Below, piece by piece: positions 1 to 12,871 of a DNA stretch of 39,516 nucleotides. The position numbers and the translations under genes were made by a program. Position 1 is the stretch's first letter. Every line of letters begins with the position of its first letter. The DNA is from Priapulus caudatus (lineage: Eukaryota > Priapulida > Priapulimorpha > Priapulimorphida > Priapulidae): contig NW_014578013.1 in assembly GCF_000485595.1 (NCBI RefSeq), forward strand, positions 12,654 through 52,169, in the 5' to 3' direction. Under the pieces are notes generated by a model. The model worked only from the letters and a program-made list of their open reading frames with translations, made no database searches and had not been told where the DNA came from.

Positions 1-289
1 GGCCGGAATCGTAGCGGCTGGGCTGCCGGCCCCCCGCGAACGGCCCCGCCGCTCGTCCCCGCCGCAGCAGCAGCCGACCGTGCGTCGGCGGACGCTGCAG
101 CCATGAACTGCGGCCGTCGTCGCCGAACGCGCGCGGCCAAGCACGCCGCTCGGTCGAGCGCGCGCGAGCGTGATTCGGCCGTCGTCGGCACCGGACCTGC
201 GGCGCGCAGCGCCGCCAGGCGGACGAAGCGCGCGACGCGTCACGTTGCATGACCGAGGTCGCGGAATCGCTGTGCTCCGGGTTCGCGAC

Positions 290-472
290 GCTGCGAGATG
301 AAGTTGTCGCCGGCGGCGGACATGTCCGTCTGCACGTACGCGACGCGGCCGGCGTTGACGTCCCTGCTGCCGTGAACGCCGCGACCTGCCGACGACGGCA
401 GTTCGTCCGTCCCCAGGCTGAGGCCCGACGTTGCCCGTACTTCGAGCGCGGCGCGGTGATGTTGTAGACGAC
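290..472 (-). pseudogene. CSPG-repeat fragment of a CSPG4-like proteoglycan, frame-broken
   Basis: The minus strand at 472-431 reads VVYNITAPRSKYGQ, and 372-295 reads RDVNAGRVAYVQTDMSAAG followed by DNFIS. These match two landmarks of the CSPG (NG2) repeat: the 'vvYnItapP.yG' strand, then 'F...DvnaGrvaYvq....DnF'. The two pieces need a frame change between them. A further frame change after DNF opens a stretch reading VANPEHSDSATSV. The repeat is an extracellular cadherin-like fold in CSPG4/NG2/kon-tiki proteins. Its orientation is opposite to the terminal exon at 5.19-6.09 kb, so one gene cannot include both as assembled. Either this is a second inverted gene copy or it is a misassembly. The motif match is clear. 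The boundaries and coding status are not. Confidence 0.5.
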
Positions 473-559
473 GCTCGCGCGTCGCCCTACCCATGCAACC
501 CGGAGCACGCAATCCGCGACCTCTCGTCCATGAACTGTGACGTCGAAGCGTCGCCGGGC

Positions 560-1060
560 CGCTTGTCCGCCATCGAGTTCACGGCGGCGGGTCGTGCCGC
601 CAGGCGGCGCGCGGAGTCCGGCCGACGACCCGATCAACGCTCGCGAAGCCTACGACCTGGAACGCCGCGTTCGCGAGGGCCGCGCCCCGCGGGAACGGTC
701 GATGACCAACGCCGTGCACTCCCCCTGCCGGCAGCGGCGAGGACGCGACGGGTTGCGTATAGCAACCCGTTGACGAGTGCGAGAATGAGCGCCGCGCGAA
801 GTTCATGGTGCAGCGCGGCTCGTCCGTCGATCGCAGACATCCGACCGCGGTCGCTGCGGCGGGAATACGCCATCGGAGACGCCGGGCGGAAGGGGGTAGA
901 ACGGTCGCAAGCTCACCACGTTCCCGCGCCGAACGCACCGTCTGTGCCGCTAGTACGAGGGCGCCGGAGCGACGTGTCGCGGCTGCAGTGAAGGTGCGCA
1001 CTTCCGCGGGCGACGCGGGTCGTCAGCGTCGGTAGGATGGCGCCCAATCACTCGGACGAT
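560..1060. other. GC-rich stretch, no readable gene
   Basis: This is very GC- and CG-rich sequence, typical in composition of the flanking CSPG4-like exons, but every frame is short or arginine/proline-rich and none resembles a known domain. It may be more CSPG4 coding sequence destroyed by indels. I cannot show it. Confidence 0.4.
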
Positions 1061-1186
1061 CCTCCGGCGGGCGGGCGATGCTCATAGGCGCGTGGTGATC
1101 GGAGAGAGTAGGACGTGCTATGCCTGTCGGGTGGTGTAGAGGTGCGGCGTGAGGGGTAAGGCGAGACCCGACGCGGCGAGAGACCG

Positions 1187-1490
1187 GAGGAGAGAGAGAG
1201 AGAGAGAGATTCGAGGGTGAGAGAGAGAGAGGCCGAAGAGAAGGATTCCGCTCAGGAGGAAGAGCATGAGAGGGCGAGAGAGAGGAGACGGATGAGCCAG
1301 TGAGCGGAGAGAGAGGCAAGAGAGAGACGAGACGAGAGCAGAGAGAAAAAAAGAAAGTGGAGGAAGGAGGAGAGAGCATGGAGACGGAGGCGAGAGAGAG
1401 AGAGAGAGAAAGACGAAGAGAGATTCGGAGTAGAGAGAGAGAGAGAGATAGCGACGAGCTGTAGACGAGAGAGAGACACACAGCAGAGAC
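1187..1490. repeat. GA-rich low-complexity tract
   Basis: Imperfect (GA)n runs are broken by GC-rich interruptions such as GGCCGAAG and GACGGATGAGCC. Serine/leucine-rich open frames on the opposite strand come from the dinucleotide repeat and are not genes. Confidence 0.85.
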
Positions 1491-1511
1491 AAAGGCCGCA
1501 GATAGGTAGAG

Positions 1512-1712
1512 TTAAGCTACGCTCCACCGGGCGCCCCGCCTACGCGTTATTCTCCTCGGGCGGCGTGTCCGAAACGCAGCGAGGGACGGAGCAAAGAAAG
1601 AGAGACAGCAGAGAAACAAAGGACGAGGATGAGCGACAAAGAGTAATGCGATCCCGGTTCTAGCTACGCTCCCCGGCCGCGCGCCGCCTACCCGGTTCCA
1701 TCGTGCCTCGGG
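1512..1712 (+). repeat. Two copies of a ~45-bp GC-rich motif
   Basis: Both copies begin with CTACGCTCC, run through a GC-rich core ending CGCCTAC, and end in CCTCGGG (1516-1561 and 1664-1712). A GA-rich spacer lies between them. They look like two diverged units of a local tandem repeat. No gene is seen from here to 2.44 kb. Confidence 0.4.
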
Positions 1713-2439
1713 GCGGGGGCGTGGTCCGGGGGTCGCGTGCCTCTCCAGGGCTGGCGTGCTTGGCCCGTGGAGGGTGGCGGAGGGGTCGCGATGCGCGGGT
1801 GCCGCTGCACGACCTGAGGCGACGGCGGGCGTCTGACGCTGGCCCGACGCGCTGAACACGAACGCGTTTCCCCCGGTGTCGTTCATCGGGCACGAACGAC
1901 CTCGGCACGAGGCCAACGGGCGACAAGCGCATCCGAGAGCGCGTACGCGTCCAGCACGGCAATGCGCGGACTTCCGAAACTTGAGCACGCGATATCTGCG
2001 ACAAAGCGGCCACTTTGTACAAATTTGCAAGGAGTGGGTGGCGGGTACCTACTACCGGTCAAAGCCCGAACGCCGCTAAGACTGCCTGTCCTTTTTCGAT
2101 GGAGAAATGCTCTGACCTCCGTCATGAAGGTGTACGATACCTCTTAACTGAACCTGCGTGCTCACTACTTGTATTATATGGGTATTGCTCGCTCCAGCAC
2201 CTTCGGGAATATGTCGATGAAACTGAGCGGCGAATCTGCCCGTGACGGACGACACACGGTGGGAGTGAGCTAAGTGGACAGTGAGGTAGCGCGCCGGAGG
2301 AATGTGTGTGAGTGGAAGTGCACCGTGCTGTCGCGTAGCTAGACGCATCTAAAGCTTGACGTGTGTCTATGTATTGTTCGATCCCTCGCCCTTCCCCTCC
2401 CTCCCCACCCCTTGCGCTCTGTGCGTCTCCCTCACCCTG

Positions 2440-5150
2440 AACTCGTCAGCTGGGTGGTCCGTGTCTTGAGCTGGGCTCGTCTGGTACGCCAGCCCTGTTG
2501 AGCGGCTCTCGGCCGCTCGCCGGGTCAGGTGACCCGGACGTAGGCTGAATCAGCGTCGTAGTCGCATCCTCCGTCTTCCCACCGCAGCGCGTGGCAGCCC
2601 GGTGCGCGCGCACTTCCGGCATCCGCATCGAGCCCCGCCGCCGCCGAGTCGTCACCTTGTTCGGTTTCCGGCTGCCGACGGAAGCCTCGATCCAGCCGCT
2701 CCGACATCCTTCTGGCACACGGAGCCGCGTTCGCCCCGGACCACGGCGTCGGACACCGTCGCGCCGTCTGAATCCGACGGGCAGACGAGCGGAACTTCCC
2801 CTGCCGGGGCTGCGCCGGACAGACTCGAGTGACGGAGGATCCACGGCGCCGCATGATCGGATGCCAGCACCTGCACGCTCCCCGAGTTCCGTCGCGTGGA
2901 GCGAACGCACTGGAGCGCGTGCCTGTCGGATTTCATCGGAGGGGGCATCGCCGACATCTTTTTCGTCGCGCGGAGAGAGAGGCAGAGAGCTGAGAGACAA
3001 GATGGCTAAGGCACCTGCACGTCAGCGAAGACGATATTCCTCGTGGATCGGGGTCTTCGGTCGTATGGCCGAGAGAGGAAAGAGTTGCAGAGACCAAGAT
3101 GGCGGGCGCCCCTGCTATGTGCTGAGAGAGAAAAGAGTCGAGAGACCAAGGGATCGCGGCCGCCTTCTGCCATGTGGTTTCTGAGAGAGGAGAAGAGTGC
3201 AGAGACAAGATGGTCGCCCCCTGACTATTGTTGTAAGTATAGCGGTGAAACACGTCGATTAGACTGACAGGCACTCTGGTGTTCCCTCGTCGCGCGCCCG
3301 CCAGTGGGCTAGCAGAGAGGCAGAGCAGTGAGATGACAAGATGGCGGCACCTGCATGTGAGAGAGAGGCAGAGATGTGGACGAGACAAGATGCGGGCCAC
3401 CTGCATGTTGTGAGAGAGGAGAGAGTGAGAGACAAGATGCGCCTCCCCTGCATGTGAGCAGGAGGAGAGAGTGAGAGACAAGATGGGCGGGCCCCTCTGC
3501 GATGCTTGCCCCACCGATGGGAGAGAGAGAGAGTGAGAGACAGATTGGCTGGCCTCTGTACTTCGGGGAGAGAGCAGCCGGAGAGTGCCTTGAGAGCAAA
3601 AGATGCGGCCCTGCATTGTGTGCTCAGACGAGGTGCGGAAGACGCAGTGAGAGAGAGACCAAGATGCGCCGCGGCCACCAAGTGCGACAAGGTGATATAT
3701 GAAGAGACGAGAGATGAGAGACAGACGCATGGCGGCCCCTGCCATGTAGGGAGAGAGGGGAGTCAGTGAGAGACAAATGGTCGCCCCTGCCAGGTGCCAG
3801 AGAGAGGAGAGAGTGAGCTAGAGACAGGGCGATCGGCGCGCACCTCCATGAGTGATTTTGGCGAAGCAGATGAGGAAGCAGTGAGAACAAGATGGCTGGC
3901 CCCTGCATGTCGTGAGAGAGGAGAGCAGTAGAGACAAGGATGGTCGCCCCTGCATGGCTGAAGAGAGCGAGAGAGTGAGAGAGCAGATGGCGGCACCTGC
4001 CGTATGTTAGGAGCCAGCAGCACACACACACATCGGCGCACCTGCATGGTGAGGAGCGAGCGAGAGAGTTGCAAGAGACAAGATGGCGGCCGCTCGCATG
4101 TGAGCAAGACGAGACAAGAGAGGAGGGCAGCACGCCGGGAGAGCAGCAGGCAGCCTGATGTTTGGGCCACGGAGGCATCCTGCCATGTGTGATGAGAGGA
4201 CGATGAGTTGAGAGACAAGATGGTCGCCCCTGCCCATGTATCGAGAGAGCGAAAGAGCTGAGAGACAGATGGTCGGCGGCGACCTGTGCGCGATGTTTCG
4301 GAAGACCAGGGACTTGCGACTCTCGACGGAGGAGCTGAGAGACAAGATGCGCGTCGCGCGTGGCCGACAACTACGGCACCTGCATTTGTGAGTAGCGAGA
4401 GAGGAGCAGAGTGAGAGACAAGATGGCCTCGGCCCTGCAATCGAAGAAGGACGAGAAGTCAGAGCCAGTGGCGCAGAGGACAATGCCGCGAGAATGGCGG
4501 CCCTGCCCCAGCTGTTAGAGACGAGCACGGCCGATCGGGAGTGAGTGCGAGACAAGGAGGCCGGCACCTGGCATGGTCGACAGCGCGTTTAAGCGAGCGT
4601 CAACGGGAAGCGAAGCGAGATGACTCAGGCACAAGGATTGCGCGGCCACCCTGCAACGGCACTGCCGACGGTTACGTCGCGGGCGGCGCAGCACCTCTGT
4701 GGAGAGAGAGGAGAGTTGTGAGCAGACAAGATGGCAGGCCCCCTGCGATGGCGACCTTTTCGGAGACGAGAGACAGCAGAGTGTTAGCGGCGACAAGGGA
4801 TGGGCACGAAGCCGTCGCGACGCGGCCACCATCGCATTGATCGAGCGCAGCAGAGATGAGAGTGAGGCACACGCAAAGGATGGCCGCGTAGAATTCTGGA
4901 GCCCCTGCATGTGAAACAGCGGAGCGAGAAAGCGACAAGCTGGAGGTGCGACAAAGGACGAGCCGTACGAGTGACGAACGAGCCCGTGCAATGTGGAGAG
5001 AGAGCGAACGAGGAGAACGCGCCTCGTGGGATCGCGTACGATCCCGCGACGCGTGAGAGACAAAGATGGCTGGCCCCTAGCGCGAGACAGGAGCAAGCCC
5101 GCCGCTACTGCAACAACCAATACTGGGGTACGGTGTGCAGAAGCACGCGG
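2440..5150 (+). pseudogene. Corrupted second copy of the CSPG4-like last exon, interleaved with minisatellite
   Basis: Short blocks match the readable exon at 5.19-6.10 kb in the same order and strand. 2603-2640 matches 5320-5362. 2868-2975 matches 5450-5546 (coding WPSDFIEAGIGDIF). 3015-3060 matches 5545-5590. 4350-4380 matches 5758-5785. 4440-4490 matches 5790-5832. 4990-5060 matches 6003-6047. 5080-5135 matches 6052-6100. Between the blocks lie units of a 43-bp repeat (see 2965-5070). No frame survives for more than a few dozen codons. Real exon decay seldom leaves ordered 30-60 bp coding blocks separated by one repeat family. A consensus built from misaligned reads explains it better, but I cannot exclude repeat expansion inside a dead copy. 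Confidence 0.65.
2965..5070 (+). repeat. 43-bp minisatellite, AAGATGGCGGC-containing
   Basis: The unit is a purine-rich half (GAGAGAGGAGAGAGTGAGAG) followed by ACAAGATGGCGGCCCCTGCA and TGT. It is cleanest at 3330-3500 and 3890-4010, and recurs with many indels to about 5.07 kb. Coding-like blocks of the CSPG4-like exon are wedged between units. Each unit carries an ATGGCGGC core. Open frames rich in LSLSL on the minus strand are repeat translations. Confidence 0.8.
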
Positions 5151-5184
5151 GAGATGCGAGGGAAGGCAGGGCGCGACGACACCG

Positions 5185-6088
5185 CGCGGGTACCGGCCCG
5201 TCGCCGGCTTCTCGCACGAGGACGTGCGCGCCGGGGCGATATTCTACGAGCTAGGGGGCGCTGACGACGCGCTCGCCGGCACCGACGACGGCTTCACGTA
5301 CATCCTCGTCGCCGCCGGCGTGCAGCCCGCGCGCGGCAGCTTCCGCATCCGCATCGAGCCCGCGTCCTTTGTCGCCGCGACGACCGCTCCGACTCTGCCG
5401 CCGTCGACACGGCGGCCGGATCCGACGACGACCCCCGCCGCCGAATCGGCCCCGCCGTCGCCGTCCGTCGCGGTGGAGGCGGAACGCACGACGCGCTGGC
5501 CGTCGGATTTCATCGAGGCGGGCATCGGCGACATCTTTCGTCCGCGCGTCAGCGAAGACGATTTCCTCGTGATCGGGCTCGTCTGCGGCGTCGTGATGAT
5601 CGCCTTCGCGTCGTTCCTCGTCGTCGCGGTGTTCCGCTGCCGCTCGAACCACGCGCGCACCAAGGAGAAGGCGGCGGCGGCGGCGATGTGGCCGCGCGCG
5701 AACGGGCACGCCGACGCGGCGATGTGCCACGAGGCGTCGCTCGACGACGGCTCGACGCTGCGCGTGCACGACAACTACGCGTACCCGCTCGCGACGAAGA
5801 CGGAGATCAGCCAGGCGCTGCCGCAGTGCCGCGTCACGCCGCTCGTGCCGCGCGCGTACCTCAGCGACACGCTCAGCACCGAGCGGTCGTCGCGGCGCGC
5901 AGCGGCGGCGCCCCCTGGTGCGCAGCAGAGCGTCGCGAGGCACTACCGCGGCGAGACGCGAGAGATGCTGGAGACGGACGAGGCGAGCGACGACAGCGAC
6001 GACGACGAGGGAGAACGCGCCTCGTGGGATCCGTACGATCCCGCCGCTTGCAGCGCGACAGGAGCAAGCCGCCGCCCTACGCAACAAC
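5185..6088 (+). CDS. CSPG4: CSPG4/NG2-like transmembrane proteoglycan, C-terminal exon (5' partial)
   Basis: About 300 readable codons. 5185-5362 encodes the end of an extracellular CSPG repeat (VAGFSHEDVRAGAIFYEL, then DDGFTYILV and GSFRIRIEP). Next comes a Pro/Thr/Ser-rich juxtamembrane stalk (about 5363-5510), then WPSDFIEAGIGDIF. A single hydrophobic segment, FLVIGLVCGVVMIAFASFLV (about 5560-5625), is followed by a basic stop-transfer FRCRSNHARTKEK. The cytoplasmic tail carries HDNYAYPL and LPQCRVTPLVP and an acidic Asp/Ser run near its end. Family members (human CSPG4/NG2, fly kon-tiki) are single-pass proteoglycans with a C-terminal PDZ ligand. Human CSPG4 ends in QYWV. Here the LRNNQYWV codons follow at about 6076-6100, but one or two indels near 6060-6100 push them out of the main frame. 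Those indels are probably errors, because the downstream repeat keeps the clean form. The 5' splice site is not resolved, because sequence before 5185 is corrupted. Confidence 0.75.
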
Positions 6089-6850
6089 AGCTACTGCGGT
6101 TACGGGGGCGCCTATGCAACAACTAGCACTGGGTGTAGTGTGGCCCGCTTACGCAACAACCTCGTGACTGGGTGTAGGGGGCGACTATGCAACAACTTAG
6201 CAACTGGGTGTAGCGCGGCGCTACGCAACAAAAACCCGTACTGAGGTGTTAGGGGGCGCTATGCAACAACTATTACTGGGTTGTAGGCGGGGCTTAGCCA
6301 ACAACCACATACTGGGTGGTTAGCGGGGCGCTATGCAACAACTAATACTGGGTGTAGGGGGCGCTACGCAACAACCCATACTGGGTGTAGGGGGCGCTAT
6401 GCAACAACCAGTTACCTGGGCTGTAGGGCGCTATGCCAACAACAGTACTGGGTGTTAGGGGGCGCTATTGCAGCAAACCAGTACTGGGTGTAGGGGGCGC
6501 TACGCAACAACCAGTACTGGGGTGTAGGGGGGATATGCTACGCAACAACCCCCCTGTACTTGCGGTGTAGGCGGATCGCTACACAGCAACCAGTACTGGG
6601 TGTAGGGGGCGCTACGCAACAACCAGTACTGGGTGTAGGGGGCGCTACGCAACAACCAGTACTGGGTGTAGGGGGCGCTACGCAACAACCTAGACTGGGT
6701 TAGGGGGTGCTATGCCAACACAGTACTGCGGTGTTAGGGGGGTCGCTTACACAGCAACCAGTACTGGGTGTAGGGGGCGCTATGCAACAGCCAGTACTGG
6801 GTGTAGGGGGCGCTACGCAACAACCCGTACTAGGTGTAGGGGGTGCTCAA
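6074..6850 (+). repeat. 33-bp minisatellite made of the proteoglycan C-terminal codons and stop
   Basis: The unit is CTACGCAACAACCAGTACTG plus GGTGTAGGGGGCG, 33 bp or 11 codons. It reads L-R-N-N-Q-Y-W-V-stop-G-A. About 22 units are present, cleanest at 6590-6700 and 6765-6840, with single-base indels elsewhere. The first unit is the natural end of the CSPG4-like frame, so the array expands the last coding codons, the stop codon and the first six 3'UTR bases. Because every unit carries its own TAG, translation would still stop after the first QYWV. The array would then be 3'UTR sequence. Confidence 0.85.
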
Positions 6851-6888
6851 GCCTGCCGCTACACAAGTGGCGGCCGTTACGCGAGCAC

Positions 6889-9800
6889 ATACTTACGTTA
6901 CGCGTGCGTTTACTATCTGTTCTTATGGCATCAGCGCGGCGTAGGGTTGGTTCTACTTATACCCGCTATAAGCGTACTTTACAGGGCAAGCGGCTTGTTT
7001 TGGCGAATTCGTTTCGCCTTCGCTGCAGCTCTCGTCCGTCTCATTTCTCGCGCGTTATTTTTTTTTTAAAATGTCTAGTGGAGTCGCGCGGTCGGTAAGG
7101 TCTACGCCCAGCCACTCCACTTCGCTTTACGCTTTTTTCGGTGTCGTAGTTACGCGTGTATGATCGAGCGTCTGTTTCGTAAATCGCTGTTCGCTAACCT
7201 TCGTTTCTAGGCGGCCGGCCGCGTTCGCTGAATGCATTGTATGCTTCGCGGCAGTAGTGACTGCGTAGTGGGGCGCTCGTTGTTGTCAGCAGGGTGGCGT
7301 TGCCAAGCAGCGGGTGGCGTTTTGCGAGCGGCAACTCTGCATCACGCAGCAGCCCACGCTGCGCGCAACTCGCGCCGAATTTAAATTGTGTTTGATGTTG
7401 AAAGCTTGTCTGGTTTGAATGATGGGGACATGTCCTGCCAAGCGCTACGTTTTAATGTTAATTATTTATGTGTCTGTCGTTGTCGTCCGCGATGACCCCC
7501 GCGTCCTGCCACATTGATTCCAAAGGTTTCCTTACGCTCGTCGGCTCACGTTACGGCAATGCTTTAAGTTTAAGATCGCAGCTATCGAATTCTCCGTTTC
7601 ATTCGTTAATAAACATCGCCCAGCGATTTGCCTGAGGCAGAGCAATTGTTGTTGCGCGGCAAGCGGAAAACGCGTTATTGGCGCTGAACGGTCAAACGTC
7701 TGCTGCCGTTCTTTTGGGGCGGGCCGATAAGCACGAGTCAGACACACAGATGGACTGGCTATCGTGAGTGCTCTTAATAGCGCGAACAGAATATTTTCTA
7801 TGCGATCCGATCTGTAAGATAGCAGATGGCAAACAGCCACTTGGAACGTCTTCAATTAAAAAAAAAGATTAAATAGACACAAAATGTATCTTACTACAAA
7901 GTCTTAATGTTTCTCTACTCTATATTCGGCCTATTATGGCCGCTAATTACCCGTAAATTCCGGTCAAATGCCTCATCTGCAACAACACTTGTACACGCAC
8001 GACCACGCCCTGTGCACAAACACATTGAATAACTCCGAGTTCTTGGCAATAATCTTGGCATGCCTTCTTGAACTCTCTGATTCATGTTGGTTTGTGCACA
8101 GGGCGTGCCCGCGAACCGTGCGTGGGGATGTACTTAATTTTTGTGTGTTGCAGAATGACGCATATTGACCGGCATTACGCGGTACATTGGCGGCCACATA
8201 ATAGCCGCCGAAAATTTAGAGTAGAGAAACATTAAGACTGTGGTAGTAAATACATATTCGTGTTTATTTACTATCTTTTTTTTTATTGAGACGCTTTCCA
8301 AGTGTCTGTGGAATGGCAAGGTTCGCGCCTGTATTTCTTGTGTAAGCCAATTGTCAGTTGATAATAGTACTGCCTGTGTAAGGACTGCCGTCTCCAATAA
8401 GGCGGACAAGTCGTGCTATCTTTGTGCAAAGATCTCATTTTATCAGCAAAGTGCTGTCACTGCCATGCCTGCCCGTTGCGCGATGCCACAAGCACACGTA
8501 TTTATATTAGTTTTAATTGCCCCGTTCCGGTACTATACCAGCTCGCCGTGCAAACGTTACACCCGTTTTTTTTTAAATCGGTTGCCTATTTGCCATTTTT
8601 TTTTTATTAAGTTTTTGGCTAGTTCTTTAGCATTGCTACATAGTATATCCGAGAACTGTTATTATTTAATTTGCTATTTAACAGTTCTTTCTGCTACGGT
8701 GTAACTGTTATATGTTCTAGATTCTCCGTTGCTGTGTAGCATTTTGTGCTATATATTTGTGCGGTAGCGATTCATGTAGACTCTTGCCATGTAGACAATA
8801 CCCTACCATCTTCCCAGTAGCCTGACAAAATACCAGCGAGCTGCATAATATATAGTGTCATAATAGTCTATCATAATAGTCTATATCTATCATGATATCT
8901 AGCACACTCCTGCCCCTTATTAACACTCTATTACTACTAATATAGAATCCTCAATATATATGACACGCCTGAAATTTATTGGTTAGAGCAAACGTCAATT
9001 TAAAACGAATGAAATTTTTAGTGAGTGGGTTATAATATCAGATTATTGATTCACTATTGACTTGAGAGCGCACATGAATGAGAATGCTACTATTATGGTT
9101 TCTTGTAACATCCCTTCCCACACAGCCACCTGCACTTAATGCAAATTTGTTTGTGTACCTGCCCTTTTTTGTCATGTAGGCCTATACAGTCCTTTTATGC
9201 TCGTTTCGTTGTTGGATGCGTTCAAAGTTGTGCCTTAATAGGTCAGTTGCAAAGTTTCTGAATTACGATACACATTGGCGTTGCAAACTCGCGTCGGCCA
9301 ATGCGATGTGTCTTACTGAACTCCATGGTAAAATAAGGTTATAAATTATAATTGGCTTGCAGTTTGTATGTATACAATGTGGTCCCAATAAACAATAACT
9401 GCCTACTGGTTGCTGAAAAAGACTCTTCATATTGCTTCGTTTACTTTTTCTTACTTGCAATCTTTTTAATCTTTCCGTTATGTTGCTAACAGCCATAGCA
9501 TCTTTTATTCCAAAAACAACAAGGAGTAAAACTAAAGAAACCTATTTGAACTGATAATTTTAGCAGTTATGCGGTTCTCATAATACAAAAGGACGAATAC
9601 AAACCGTACTTAATGTAGACTGCGTTTGATTGCCCAAACTCCCTTGAACATAAGTGAAGATAGAGGAACATTCAAATTGTATAACGGACGTGCACCGTTG
9701 CAATTTGGTGGCTACAGCCGAGATTAAACACCCGATTTACCAACGTACCACAATGAGTTGTTTTCATATTGTCATTTCCAGCCGTAGAATCAATGTCACA

Positions 9801-10744
9801 GCTCGTAACAATATTGTAAAGCCTTGATGTGCACTCCAGAAATATGTATCACACAATGTTTACTGTATCACTCAGAAATTTTATTATTATATAATTTGTG
9901 CTCAACACATTATTGCATTTATCAGATTTTTCTCGATTGCAAAAAGACCTGTCTTCAGTACATAGTATTTAGTAGTTGATATTACATTGCAATAAAGATT
10001 TAAATAATAATAATAAACAATTGCCTGAGTTCTTTCTGCTGACCTTTCATATGCTGTGGTCAAGGCAGTAACAGTTAACAGGCGAATAAAAAGCTCAAGC
10101 ACTTTCATTCCTTACTCCCTTCCGCCCGCGGGATAGGTATCGCCACGACCAGTCAAGCCATGGAAAAACTATTTGCAGGTAAATGGCCCGATTTCAGTCG
10201 AACCTTCTTTCACCCCCGAGGCACAAAAATGGATGAATTTGTACGCTATAATACACGCGCACGCGCTGCGTTGCGAACCATACCGCGTGTCGCGTCCTGT
10301 TAGTGTGTGTTATATGTGCTGTTTTGTGTAGCACTGACTAAAAAACGCTTTATTATAGCCCCGATATCTCCACATCCAGGCTCGCCACATTTTGTGCCCT
10401 TTGGGGTGATGAAAAAGTTGAGGCTGAAACTAAAGCCATTTGCCTGGCGGCTAACTTTTCACCTGTCGCAACTTTGATGCCGTGGGCGATACTATCCGTG
10501 AGACAGGGAGGTGGGAAATGGCCCGCTGAGGGAAGCGCGATGTGAGAGAGGAGAGCGAATGCGAAGAGAGGCGAGAAAGAGGGAGACGAGTAATGCTAGG
10601 AACGAGCAGGATGCTAACACACGCATGCGCCAGCTCACCACGCGCAGACAAACGGCACGCTACAGCACAAACGGCACACCTAGGCACGATGCCACAATAT
10701 ATGTTCTAATATAGTTCTCTCGCCTTTCCGCTACCCTCTCCCTC

Positions 10745-10745
<1 letters not shown>
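6889..10745 (+). repeat. Direct repeat A, copy 1 (indel-rich)
   Basis: It starts GCGTTTACTATCTGTT and ends CCGCTACCCTCTCCCTCTCC. It aligns along its full length with 17820-21290. It is about 10 percent longer because of scattered one- to few-base insertions, which suggests an unpolished or decayed copy. It contains no convincing gene. The short open frames are not conserved between the two copies. Confidence 0.85.
7826..8325. mobile_element. hAT-like foldback element in repeat A1
   Basis: This is the counterpart of the clean element at 18655-19088, with the same long inverted arms (CACTTGGAACGTCT... and ...AGACGCTTTCCAAGTG) and a central CCCTGTGCACAAACA/TGTTTGTGCACAGGG stem. Indels blur the ends here. 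Confidence 0.7.
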
Positions 10746-12700
<1,955 letters not shown>

Positions 12701-12871
12701 TCTCAATGAGTACATAATAGCGAGATCGTGCCTTATTATATACTATGATATAGTATCTCACCGTTATTACAGTCCGAAACTTTTTCCACCGTGCCCCACG
12801 AGGCACAATAACGCTGAATTTACGTCGTATAAGTACACGCGCCGACCATACCAGCGCTGCTGCCCGGCGTA

